Assembly: GCA_019638385.1 (NCBI GenBank)
Contig: JAHBTW010000001.1
Span: forward strand, 310,001-374,000
DNA length: 64,000 nucleotides
Direction of reading: 5' to 3'
Source of the DNA: Saprospiraceae bacterium
GTDB taxonomy: Bacteria > Bacteroidota > Bacteroidia > Chitinophagales > Saprospiraceae
Shown: in pieces, positions 55,275-63,796 of the stretch
Position numbering within the stretch: the first letter of the stretch is position 1
Layout of the letters: every line of letters starts with the position of its first letter
The notes under the pieces: generated by a model
Database searches by the model: none
Seen by the model: only the letters and a program-made list of their open reading frames with translations
What the model was told of the DNA's origin: nothing
Program-made: the position numbers and the translations under genes

Positions 55275-55296
55275 GGATTGGTTTGAATTGAGATCG

Positions 55297-55304
55297 CAAA
55301 GGTA
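55297..55304 (-). promoter_or_regulatory. Candidate -7 box (TACCTTTG) of hscA
   Basis: TAnnTTTG on the minus strand, 22 bp before ATG 55274. No -33 partner is evident at the usual distance. Confidence 0.35.
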
Positions 55305-55313
55305 GCGAAAATA

Positions 55314-56180
55314 TCAAAACCGCCGCGCATACCGTGCACAAGGTATCGGGATGGGAAAAGGGCTGAATGCCAGAAATCCGAAGTCCACTCTGTTTTTGGC
55401 ATCGAACCAGGAGGCGGAACAAGACGGAACCACGATGCTGCCATCGGGGTGTGCCAGTAGAGTGACATCGGCCATGGCGCGCCAATTGGAACTGAAACGC
55501 CATGCGCCGCCGCCGCTGAACACCGGGGCGAGCGAGCCTTCGAAGCTGGCGGCCGCCCCGAAGGTGAGATTCAGGTAATTGTCCCGGGTGCCTTTGGTGA
55601 ATACGCCATATACATGGTATGCACTGGCACTTATTTCCGGCAGGATCAAAAAAATATTCACCCCCGAACCAATGTGCGTGGTGGGCGATACGGGTGTGGT
55701 AGCTTTGATTCCAAGGCTTAGCAGGGCCGGCAGCACCAATCCTCCGCTGAAGCTGAAATGATCGCTGAGGCCGACTTCGACCTGATTCCACAAAACATTG
55801 AAAGTACGGAACTCCCCTTTGCCTGCGGGCAACCCGAACGCAGTAGGGCTGAACAGCAGGTTTTCGCTACCCGGATCGGGCTTCGCGGCTAAACGAGGCG
55901 GTTCGGGATCTGCCGGAGCGGGCCTCGTTTTTTCGGGGGCAAGGCGAACACTTTGTACCGCAGCAAGCGGATAGCGCAGGATGAGGTCCGGGCGAATTTG
56001 AAAAAACAGGCTGTCGTCGGTTTGGCGGAGCAGCATACCGTACAGCACATCGCCGCGCAGGCTGCGCAGTTCGTGGATTTGGCTCGTGTCGCCCTCAATA
56101 ACTTTATTATCAGCAGTTTGTCCGGAAGCAGCCACTGCGAGTAGGCAACAAAAAGATAGAATGACCGATAGGGATTTCAT
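55314..56180 (-). CDS. Secreted protein of unknown function, probable outer-membrane barrel
   Basis: 288 residues from ATG 56180 (MKSLSVILSFCCLLAVAASGQ, clean signal peptide); ATGs at 56189 and 56231 are also in frame. Residues 25-80 resemble a small surface-sensing fold (EGDTSQIHELRSLRGDVLYGMLL...LRYPLAAVQSVRL); residues 105-288 alternate hydrophobic/polar strands (FSFSGGLVLPALLSLG, NYLNLTFGAAASFEGSLAPVFSGGG), typical of a beta barrel. No named family recognised. Confidence 0.65.
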   Translation of the reverse strand: MKSLSVILSFCCLLAVAASGQTADNKVIEGDTSQIHELRSLRGDVLYGMLLRQTDDSLFFQIRPDLILRYPLAAVQSVRLAPEKTRPAPADPEPPRLAAKPDPGSENLLFSPTAFGLPAGKGEFRTFNVLWNQVEVGLSDHFSFSGGLVLPALLSLGIKATTPVSPTTHIGSGVNIFLILPEISASAYHVYGVFTKGTRDNYLNLTFGAAASFEGSLAPVFSGGGAWRFSSNWRAMADVTLLAHPDGSIVVPSCSASWFDAKNRVDFGFLAFSPFPIPIPCARYARRF

Positions 56181-56268
56181 CAGTTCCATGTTTGGGACAA
56201 AAATGGAACATTTAAAAACAATAGTATCCATTTTCCTATTTGCTTTGCATTCAAATTAACTTACAAGT

Positions 56269-57108
56269 ATGGAACAGACATCGCCAACCACCCCGCCGGC
56301 AGATTTCGCGCCGGCTGCCGCTTTCAACATTCTTCAGGATCGCTCTGTGCGTATGTTTATTTTTCTCGGCGGATTTTTCATTGCTAATGCCATGGTAGCC
56401 GAGTTCATAGGGGTGAAAATATTTGCGCTGGAGCCGACGCTGGGCTTGGCGCCCTTCAATTTCAACATCTTCGGGCAAGCCGGCGCGCTTCAGTTTTCGG
56501 CGGGGGTGCTGCTGTGGCCCATTGTGTTTGTGATGACCGACCTCATCAACGAGTACTACGGCAAGCGGGGCATCCGGTTGTTGTCGTTTCTCACCGTGGG
56601 GTTGATCAGCTATGCTTTTGTGATGATCTTTTTTGCCATCAATCTCGTTCCCGCCGACTGGTGGATGGGCCAAAACGCTACACAGGGCGTGCCCGATATG
56701 CAGGCGGCGTTCAAGGTCGTGTTGGGGCAGGGCATGTTTATCATTGCCGGTTCCATCACGGCGTTTTTGGTGTCGCAGATGGTGGATGTGATCAGTTTTC
56801 ACAAAATAAAACAACTCACCGGCGAGCGCATGATCTGGCTGCGCGCCACCGGTTCCACTGTTATTTCGCAGTTTATTGACAGCTTCGTGGTGTTGTACAT
56901 CGCGTTCAAATTGGGACCCGACCTCTTCGGCGGCGTGACGCCCTGGACCTGGAGCCAACTCCTCGCCGTGTGCGTAGTGCAATATACTTACAAGTTCTTC
57001 ATGGCGCTGTTGCTCACCCCGCTGCTGTACGTTGCGCATCATTACATAGAGCGGTACCTCGGCGCCGATTTGGCCGCCGCGATGAAAAAGAAGGCGATGA
57101 GTTGGTAG
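56269..57108 (+). CDS. Queuosine precursor transporter (QPTR/YhhQ, VUT family)
   Basis: 279 residues, six or seven helices. Family marks: NAMVAEFIGVKIF, WPIVFVMTDLINEYYGKRG, ATGSTVISQFIDSFVVLYIAF, YTYKFFMALLLTPLLYVAHHYIERYLG. It imports preQ0/preQ1 for tRNA queuosine. N-terminus slightly long (about 30 polar residues). It diverges from the secreted barrel gene. Confidence 0.9.
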   Translation: MEQTSPTTPPADFAPAAAFNILQDRSVRMFIFLGGFFIANAMVAEFIGVKIFALEPTLGLAPFNFNIFGQAGALQFSAGVLLWPIVFVMTDLINEYYGKRGIRLLSFLTVGLISYAFVMIFFAINLVPADWWMGQNATQGVPDMQAAFKVVLGQGMFIIAGSITAFLVSQMVDVISFHKIKQLTGERMIWLRATGSTVISQFIDSFVVLYIAFKLGPDLFGGVTPWTWSQLLAVCVVQYTYKFFMALLLTPLLYVAHHYIERYLGADLAAAMKKKAMSW

Positions 57109-57112
57109 GGCA

Positions 57113-57187
57113 GCTTTGAGCTTCGAGCCGCGAGCCACGAGTTTTACAAGAGTCCACCAACAACTCGAAAGCTCATACTCGCAGCTA
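57113..57187. repeat. AGCTCGCAGCT-family repeat, copy 7
   Basis: GAGCTTCGAGCCGCGAGCC and, inverted, ACTCGAAAGCTCATACTCGC, separated by about 25 bp. Lies directly after the queuosine transporter. Confidence 0.65.
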
Positions 57188-57199
57188 CTTAAAATTTAC

Positions 57200-57207
57200 T
57201 ACATTTG
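57200..57207 (+). promoter_or_regulatory. Candidate -7 box (TACATTTG) of the Na+/Ca2+ exchanger
   Basis: TAnnTTTG match 24 bp before ATG 57232. No clear -33 element. Confidence 0.35.
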
Positions 57208-57231
57208 CCGCGATAAATACATCAGGCCCGA

Positions 57232-58404
57232 ATGGTTTTAATTTTCGTCATCCTCCTGATAGCACTGTGCTGCCTCATTATGTGGCGTGCGGGCGACGGC
57301 TATGAGACGGCATCCATCTATCTGGGCCGCAACCTCAGCGAAGGCGTGCGGGGCGCCACCATCAACGCCATCGGCAGCTCGTTGCCGGAGTTGTTTACGA
57401 CGCTCTTCTTTCTTTTCATCCTGCACGACAAAGACGGTTTCTCCGGCGGCATCGGCACCACCGCCGGCAGCGCCATTTTCAACGGCATGATCATTCCGGC
57501 CTTGGTGATTCTGGTGGTGGTATTAAAAGGTATAAAAAGCTCGGTGGCCGTATCGCGGCGCGTGTTGCTGCGCGACGGCATTGCGTTGCTGGGCTGCGAA
57601 CTGGCGCTCATTTTCCTCATCGGGGGCAACACACTCACTTGGGTGCATGGCCTGACGCTTATGGGCCTGTACGCCGCGTATGTCATTTATATGCTGCGCG
57701 CTATGAAAAAACACCAAAAAGCAGAAGGCTTTATCCAACAAACGGATGATGTCCCGGAATCGGAGGAAGCCATCGTTGCCGGGAACAGCGATAGTCTGCT
57801 GAAAAACTTGCTCACCCTCAATCTGGAACCGATTTTCATCAAAGGCGAAATACGCAGCGGCAATGCCTGGGCGCTTTTGGCAGCGGCCACGGCGGTGATT
57901 GCAGCGGCTTGTCTGTTGTTGGTAAAATCCTGCGAATGGCTCGGCGAAACGCTCAATGTGCCGGTGTATTTTGTGGCGGTGGTGCTGGCGAGCGCCGCTA
58001 CGAGCGTGCCCGATACCATTCTCTCCATGAAGGACGCGCAAAAGGGAAACTACGACGACGCCGTGTCTAACGCACTGGGCAGCAACATCTTCGACGTGTG
58101 CTTTGCACTGGGCTTTCCGCTGTTCCTGTTCACCGTGCTGTACGGCCCCATCACCTTGTCGCCTGAAACGCTGATACACATCACCGAACTGCGCATCCTG
58201 CTGTTCATCCTCACCATTTTTGCTTTTCTCATCTATATCGCCCGCCGCAAAATGGGCGCTATGAGCGCGTTCCTGCTCGTGCTCATCTACGTCGTGTTTA
58301 CGCTGTACATTTTAGGCCGCGCTATAGATTCCGATTCTGCCAACGAAATCAGCCGTTTCCTCGCCCGTATCAACGAGTGGATTAACGGACTGCGCTTCTT
58401 TTGA
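57232..58404 (+). CDS. Sodium/calcium exchanger family protein (CaCA)
   Basis: 390 residues with about ten helices in two inverted halves. Alpha-1 repeat GATINAIGSSLPELFTTLF and alpha-2 repeat ASAATSVPDTILSMKDAQKGNYDDAVSNALGSNIFDVCFALG carry the CaCA ion-binding residues (E in the first, D in the second). A central acidic cytosolic loop (QQTDDVPESEEAIVAG) follows helix 5. Exports Ca2+ or exchanges a cation for Na+/H+. Single-gene unit. Confidence 0.9.
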   Translation: MVLIFVILLIALCCLIMWRAGDGYETASIYLGRNLSEGVRGATINAIGSSLPELFTTLFFLFILHDKDGFSGGIGTTAGSAIFNGMIIPALVILVVVLKGIKSSVAVSRRVLLRDGIALLGCELALIFLIGGNTLTWVHGLTLMGLYAAYVIYMLRAMKKHQKAEGFIQQTDDVPESEEAIVAGNSDSLLKNLLTLNLEPIFIKGEIRSGNAWALLAAATAVIAAACLLLVKSCEWLGETLNVPVYFVAVVLASAATSVPDTILSMKDAQKGNYDDAVSNALGSNIFDVCFALGFPLFLFTVLYGPITLSPETLIHITELRILLFILTIFAFLIYIARRKMGAMSAFLLVLIYVVFTLYILGRAIDSDSANEISRFLARINEWINGLRFF

Positions 58405-58412
58405 TATCTGCC

Positions 58413-58545
58413 TGAGGCCCTCCCGATTCGTTCCTCATCGGGATCGATTCGACGTCACTTACGCATTTCGGCCATGCTCAATAAGGCGCTCGTGCATCGC
58501 TCTATGTATGCTCTATGCCCTCTGCTCACCACCTACCCCCTGGGG
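58413..58545. repeat. Composite repeat, inverted relative to 42131, plus CTCTATGCCCTCTGC units
   Basis: CCTCCCGATTCGTTCCTCATCG (58416-58437) is the inverse of CGATGACGAAGGAATCGGGAGG at 42188. GCTCTATGTATGCTCTATGCC (58499-58519) is the inverse of the GCATAGGGCATAGGG units in czcC. It lies after the exchanger gene. Confidence 0.65.
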
Positions 58546-59537
58546 ATAAAATCATTTTTGCGGATGCAATCCAATATTTTACGGTCGCTTTTTAGAATGG
58601 AAAACGCTTCGGAGAACGATTCGTAACTATCTGTTCCTGTGGAGGTTATTTGCCGGGCGATGCGCAGTGTGTGCAGTTGACTGTAAATCAAATACGCCGC
58701 ATAACCGATGAGCAGCAGCATAAATACCGTGTTGTAAAAAACAGCCGTGTCGGCATCCGTGCCGAAGAGCGTTGTGTTGAACAGCCAATTCGTGAGCCGG
58801 TTGAGCAAGGCTTTGGCCCCTTCCATCAGCGCATACACGGCGATGAGAATGCCGAACACCATCCAGTTGACGCCGTCAAAAAAGACCTTCAAAATGCGCC
58901 CGGCCATGCGCAGGTATTCGCGCGGGTGTCGCGCCGAAAACCAGAGATAGCGCTTCAGCGGCTCGAAGTCTTTTTCGGTTAAGCAGTTGTAATCAAATAC
59001 CGGATAGCCGCGCAGCAGGGTAGTGGGTTGAAACTGCCGTTCCTGATATTGCATCAACGCGATGGGAATGCGCCGCACCGAAGCCGCCATGAGTTCGGCA
59101 TCCACAAAAGAGACATTTTCGGCATCCGGCACGGCCACGAGCGCATCGGCCCGACGGAGTGCCTGCCGCACATATTCCACAATTTCGTCGTGCGAATATT
59201 GGCCGAAAGGCAGCCGCAGCACTGTCAGCCCGGCTTGCGCCAATTGCGCGGCCAATACTTCGGCTTTGGCTTCATGTACATGTTTGAACGAAATGAACAC
59301 CCGCGGCTTCCGGTACCGGATGAGCGCCGCCGCAATGAGCAACACTGCCGCGCACACTTCTGCTGCCAGCAACAGCGCCTGCAACAAGCGCCCCGAAAAA
59401 TGCAGCTCCGGCCACCCGAAGAGGGCCTGTATGATCCGCGCATTTTGGGTGAATACCCATTCGGAAAGGTACCATAACCCTCCTGCGCCTATTATCAAAA
59501 GGCACAAAGCGAGGAGGAAGGAGAGGAGTGTTTTCAT
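58533..59537 (-). CDS. Membrane protein with TIR-like domain
   Basis: 334 residues from ATG 59537 (MKTLLSFLLALCLLIIGAG); the 26-codon extension to 59615 has no merit. Two helices (about 4-24, 53-76) precede a cytosolic domain (about 80-205) whose sequence PRVFISFKHVHEAKAEVLAAQL...HDEIVEYVRQALRRADALVAVPDAENVSFVDAELMAAS reads like a TIR domain, with a Glu in the SFVDAE motif at the expected NADase position. Two more helices (about 235-256, 285-305) and a polar tail follow. TIR proteins degrade NAD+ in defence or act as scaffolds. No partner defence gene adjoins. Confidence 0.72.
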   Translation of the reverse strand: MKTLLSFLLALCLLIIGAGGLWYLSEWVFTQNARIIQALFGWPELHFSGRLLQALLLAAEVCAAVLLIAAALIRYRKPRVFISFKHVHEAKAEVLAAQLAQAGLTVLRLPFGQYSHDEIVEYVRQALRRADALVAVPDAENVSFVDAELMAASVRRIPIALMQYQERQFQPTTLLRGYPVFDYNCLTEKDFEPLKRYLWFSARHPREYLRMAGRILKVFFDGVNWMVFGILIAVYALMEGAKALLNRLTNWLFNTTLFGTDADTAVFYNTVFMLLLIGYAAYLIYSQLHTLRIARQITSTGTDSYESFSEAFSILKSDRKILDCIRKNDFIPRG

Positions 59538-59611
59538 GCTGTATATTTGAAACGCATGGTGGCCTGGCGTCGGCGCCGCAGGCATAAGACAGGGTAAAAA
59601 TGCGAAAAAAG

Positions 59612-62308
59612 TCAAAGTGCGTTGAAAAAAGTATGGAAATCCTCATCCACTGCAAGATTGAGTTTTTTTCTGAGCCGCGAGCGCGTGATGAAAGCACTTG
59701 AAGGTAAGATGTTTAATATTTCTGCTATTTCTTTAGTGCTAAGTCCTATTTTCAGATATGCGCACAGTCGTAAATCATTATTAGATAAACCGGGATGCCG
59801 TTCTTTCAACTTTTTAAAAAACGCCTGATGCAACTCATCCATTTGAATTTCAAATGTTTTGTCCTCAACGTCCAGATAGGAATCCAATAACCTTTGCATT
59901 TCATTCCATCTGATTTTTGCTTTGGCCGGATTCAACTGCGCATCTTCCAACTTGGATTTCAGCGTGAGAAGGAGTCTGTTTTTATCTTCATTGTCTTTTG
60001 CTTTGTTGGCGAGTTCGATTGTTTTATTTTTTAGTTGCCATTTAAGTTGTTCGTATTCTTTTTTCAGTTGTTCCTGCTCCATCTGCATGATTTCCTGCCG
60101 ATGCTTTTCGGCTTGCCGACGCAGCGAGTGTTGTTCTTTTTTCAACAGCTGTTTCTTCTGTTTGAGTAAAGATACTTTTTGCCACCTTCGAACTAAATAG
60201 AGCAATCCGAGGGTTAATACCCCGTACAACAGATATGCGTACCAGGCATAATACCAGGGGGTGTCAATTTGGAAAGTGATTATTTTATCGGCAATAATTT
60301 CTTCGTCAATTTTCGCTCTTACGGAGAGGTTGTATTGCCCCTGACTTAATCCAAAAAACTCAAAGGTGTTGTTTGTTGTCCATTGGCTCCATTCATCTCC
60401 ATCATTTAGTTTGTATTGGTACAAGACGTCCTGCCGGTTGGGGACAATGCATTCTATTTTTAAATTATTCAGTCGGTACGGAATCGTGGTATCCGGGTGG
60501 AATAAGAACTTGTGTTCGTTGTTGAACGCCTCAATTTTACGGATGATAAGCGCATGTTTTTGAACATCCTTTTCTTCACTGTTTTGAAGGTGTTTCAAGG
60601 CAAATCCGTTGTATATGGGGTAAAAATCATAGTTGGAAGACAACGAGAGCGGCTGATAAACATTTGACAACAAATCCTGTACGGCCGGGTAATATATTTT
60701 TATGTCGGTTTTAATAAACTTTCGCGCTCTTTCATCAAAGATGTATTGAACCTGATCGGTCACGAGTAATATTCGCCCATCCTGTGCGATGAGGTATGGG
60801 TTGTCGCCTTCAAAATTATTTTCAATCATAATTTCCCGCTCTGTCGGATAGAGATTGTCATCCAGCGTAGCCCTGATGATGCCGTAGTTGGGGATATTTA
60901 CCCACAGGGTATTTTCTTTTTCTACGATCAATTGATTGCAGGAGCCTAATATAAGCTCCATTTTTTTGAAAAAATTCCAGACGTTGTTTTCTTTTTTGAA
61001 TATTGAAATCCCGTTGTAATTCCCGGTTAGCAGATAGTTTTTATAGGGCACGATGGTCCAAATTCCTTGTTGATTGCCCATAGATTGAAGCGTGTTGCCT
61101 CTTAAGGTAAACAGCCCCCGGTCGTGGCCGATCCATAAATGATCATCTATGTATTCGAGCGTCCAAACCTGTCCTTCTGTTCCCGGAACAAGCTGAAAGC
61201 TGGCGAAATCCGAATCGTTATTTAATGCTTCCCATCTTGCCCGATATAAGCCCTGATTGGTGCCGAGATAAAAAATATTATCTTTCAGCAGCGCCGCATG
61301 GGCGGTACCGAAATCGCCCCGATAGTCGTAAAAGTAGGTAAGGTTGTTGCCCAAATCGAATGCAGAAACCCCGTAGTCGGTGCCGACCCACAATTTTTTT
61401 GCCGGACTGAAATGCAGACAAAGAACCGTGTTGCTGGGCAGGCCCTTGTATTTATTGATGTGGTGAATGATTTTTCCATCTAAATTGGTGATATACAATC
61501 CTTTGAGCACTGTTCCGAAAGCCAGGTGCGTCGGGCCGAGGGGTTCAAAACTAAATACTTTAGCTGTTTTTAAATTTTGGGACAAAGGGTTGTCTATCGA
61601 CACGAGAGCTTCGGCAGCATACCGGTAAAGCCCTGCGTTTTTTGTAACGATGGTAATGCCTTCACTACTTTTATAAATTCCTGAAATTTCGAAATTTCTG
61701 CCATCCGGGTATTGAAACACTTGTTTAAGTGAAGTGCCGTTCAAAGTAAACAGCCCTTTTTTTTCAACGGCCACATACAAAGCGTCTGCTACCGAAAAAC
61801 TTCCTGCCAAAGGGATATTCGGCGGTCGTATCTGTATGATTTTTTCGTTTTTATACAGATAGATATTTTGAGACGAAACAAATACAATATCATCTTGCAT
61901 CCGGTGGATATCCCAGAATTCCTCATTGATATCGCCGGCATTTTTCCTGAAAGGGTATAAAGAGGTGTATTCCCAAGCCCGGTATTTATTGCGCGTCCAG
62001 ACTCCAAAATCCAAGTCAGAGCCGGTGTAGAGGAGTGAGTCATTGACCACGAGCAAGGACCGGATGAAGCCCTCACTGCCTTTGTAAGTGTTCCAGGTTT
62101 TTCCGTCAAATTCCAGCAATCCCTTATCGGCCGCCATGTATATGACGCCGTTGTTTGCCGAACGGATATCCCAGATTTTACCTTTGTTTTGATACTGTGA
62201 GGGGCTGAAATTCTTAGATTGAGGCACGCCTTTTTCCGGGAGCTTTTGTGCCGAGGCAACAACCGTTCCAAAAACAAACAGAAAAAAGTATGCTGCTCGC
62301 GTTTTCAA
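59612..62308 (-). CDS. Propeller/Y_Y_Y transcriptional regulator with LuxR-type HTH
   Basis: 898 residues from a TTG at 62308, which begins a signal sequence (KTRAAYFFLFVFGTVVASAQ); an ATG at 62359 is the only upstream alternative. Two-component-regulator propeller repeats (IWDIRSANNGVIYMAADKGLLEFDG, LWVGTDYGVSAFD), a Y_Y_Y domain (KLNDGDEWSQWTTNNTFEFFGLSQGQYNLSVRA), one helix (about 725-745), a coiled coil, and a C-terminal LuxR-like HTH (LSNNDLRLCAYLKIGLSTKEIAEIL). No kinase or receiver domain, so ligand binding outside must reach the HTH directly. Probably senses a glycan for a nearby locus. The terminator at 62397 separates it from the next gene. Confidence 0.87.
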   Translation of the reverse strand: MKTRAAYFFLFVFGTVVASAQKLPEKGVPQSKNFSPSQYQNKGKIWDIRSANNGVIYMAADKGLLEFDGKTWNTYKGSEGFIRSLLVVNDSLLYTGSDLDFGVWTRNKYRAWEYTSLYPFRKNAGDINEEFWDIHRMQDDIVFVSSQNIYLYKNEKIIQIRPPNIPLAGSFSVADALYVAVEKKGLFTLNGTSLKQVFQYPDGRNFEISGIYKSSEGITIVTKNAGLYRYAAEALVSIDNPLSQNLKTAKVFSFEPLGPTHLAFGTVLKGLYITNLDGKIIHHINKYKGLPSNTVLCLHFSPAKKLWVGTDYGVSAFDLGNNLTYFYDYRGDFGTAHAALLKDNIFYLGTNQGLYRARWEALNNDSDFASFQLVPGTEGQVWTLEYIDDHLWIGHDRGLFTLRGNTLQSMGNQQGIWTIVPYKNYLLTGNYNGISIFKKENNVWNFFKKMELILGSCNQLIVEKENTLWVNIPNYGIIRATLDDNLYPTEREIMIENNFEGDNPYLIAQDGRILLVTDQVQYIFDERARKFIKTDIKIYYPAVQDLLSNVYQPLSLSSNYDFYPIYNGFALKHLQNSEEKDVQKHALIIRKIEAFNNEHKFLFHPDTTIPYRLNNLKIECIVPNRQDVLYQYKLNDGDEWSQWTTNNTFEFFGLSQGQYNLSVRAKIDEEIIADKIITFQIDTPWYYAWYAYLLYGVLTLGLLYLVRRWQKVSLLKQKKQLLKKEQHSLRRQAEKHRQEIMQMEQEQLKKEYEQLKWQLKNKTIELANKAKDNEDKNRLLLTLKSKLEDAQLNPAKAKIRWNEMQRLLDSYLDVEDKTFEIQMDELHQAFFKKLKERHPGLSNNDLRLCAYLKIGLSTKEIAEILNILPSSAFITRSRLRKKLNLAVDEDFHTFFNAL

Positions 62309-62384
62309 CAGTATTATATTGGTATGGTTAGAGCGTGTTGCAGCGCAAGGACACAACAACTCAATGCCGGTTGTGTTTATCCTG

Positions 62385-62418
62385 CATAAAAAGTGAGCCG
62401 CCCGTTTCCGGGCGGCCC
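62385..62418 (-). terminator. Intrinsic terminator of the T9SS carbohydrate-binding gene
   Basis: On the minus strand GCCGCCCG-GAAA-CGGGCGGC (62416-62397) followed by TCACTTTTTATG, a classical stem, tetraloop and U-run 27 bp after the stop at 62443. Confidence 0.88.
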
Positions 62419-62442
62419 AAGTTATACTTTTGAAGTTTGCGG

Positions 62443-63786
62443 TTAATGAACGATGAGTTTTTGCGTTTGAACGCCGCCCTCTCTCGTATATATTCTCAAC
62501 ATATAGGCTCCTTCCTGCAAGCCCTGCGTTTGCAGCACAAATGTAGGGGCATGCGTTGCAGCCTTAATCATCTTCCCACTCATGTCATACACTTCCACAC
62601 GGCTCACTTCTGAGCTGAATTGAATGGGTGCGCCTGATTTCACCGGGTTCGGAAAAACTTTTATCCGGTTTCCGCCGGTAGTCAATTCTTCCGTGTTTAC
62701 CGATGTGGCATCATAGAAATACACATTGTCCACATAGATGGTATTGGCGCCGACGGGCTGCCCCACGAGGATGTACTGTGCCACGTTGGCCCGGGTGGTG
62801 AGGCCGGTGAAGTCGCTCAACGGAAGGTCGAGGCTCAGCCATTGGCCCTGAGCGGGCGCGGTCAAATTGATCTGATGCTCTACGTCGTCGCCGCCGCCGA
62901 ATGCGCCGTCTGCGCCGAAATCCACCAATTTGATACCGAAAAAGGTAAAGTTAGCCGACCACACATCAATGTGGATATGGGTCATATCGGTAGCGTTGAT
63001 CTGATTGGCCACGGTCTCGATGCCCACAAAATCGAGTTGGGAGTACTTTTTGGTGGGGTTGCCCTGAATCAATATATCCTGGAGGATCGCCGCTGACCAA
63101 TCGGTACGCCAGGTATCAACCGGCACATCGGTATAGGCATCGCTGAACAGCGAGATCACAATAGCCGGGTCTCTGGTGGGCGTGGGCGCTGGGGTAAGAG
63201 GTTCGGTTGGGTTGCCGCCGCCCGCCGGATTGAATGTAATGTTGTCGAAATAGATGATGTTGTCCTGTCCTCTGCCGGCTAAATTAAAGTCAGGGAACAC
63301 TACGATTTGATCATATTGACCTTCGGCTGCAGGCGGATTGGGGTAGGCCGAAAAGTCGAAAGTAAGCTCTTCCCACTGATTCACCAGCGTATTGGCCACT
63401 TTAATTTCCGGGAACGCCCAGCCGGTAGCAGCCACCAACTTGATACCTACGTCACTGATTACAGACTTCCAAACCATGATCTTGATGAGTGAATTCGTTG
63501 CATCCAGTACAAAAGGTCCCAAGTCTGTAGTGCCATGAGCCGATTCGGTGCCGGCCCAGGGGTTTCCGCCGGCTAAGGCCGTGAATTTAGCAACGGTAGC
63601 AGAAGTGTTGATGCCGGAGGGGTCGGGGTTGGCAATGATTTCTAACGGTGGATTGGTATCGTTTTCAAAGACGGCCCAGGTCCAGTTGGCGCCATTGCCG
63701 CCGGCTTCGAAATTGATGGGCGCGTTTTGAGCAAAGCTCATCACGGTTGCCATCAGGATCAGTTGTAAACAAATTAGAACTCTCAT
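62443..63786 (-). CDS. T9SS protein with two carbohydrate-binding-like modules
   Basis: 447 residues with signal peptide (LICLQLILMATVMSFAQ). Module 1 (about 20-190: INFEAGGNG...IANPDPSGINTSATVAKF...YFDNITF) matches the repeated modules of the 36911 protein; module 2 (about 210-370: SLFSDAYTDVPVDTW...TIYVDNVYFYD) is a related but shorter fold. T9SS tail VFPNPVKSGAPIQF...QTQKLIVH. Likely glycan-binding. It is 10 bp after the glycoside hydrolase fragment, so one operon. Confidence 0.86.
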   Translation of the reverse strand: MRVLICLQLILMATVMSFAQNAPINFEAGGNGANWTWAVFENDTNPPLEIIANPDPSGINTSATVAKFTALAGGNPWAGTESAHGTTDLGPFVLDATNSLIKIMVWKSVISDVGIKLVAATGWAFPEIKVANTLVNQWEELTFDFSAYPNPPAAEGQYDQIVVFPDFNLAGRGQDNIIYFDNITFNPAGGGNPTEPLTPAPTPTRDPAIVISLFSDAYTDVPVDTWRTDWSAAILQDILIQGNPTKKYSQLDFVGIETVANQINATDMTHIHIDVWSANFTFFGIKLVDFGADGAFGGGDDVEHQINLTAPAQGQWLSLDLPLSDFTGLTTRANVAQYILVGQPVGANTIYVDNVYFYDATSVNTEELTTGGNRIKVFPNPVKSGAPIQFSSEVSRVEVYDMSGKMIKAATHAPTFVLQTQGLQEGAYMLRIYTREGGVQTQKLIVH

Positions 63787-63796
63787 ATTGAAAAAT

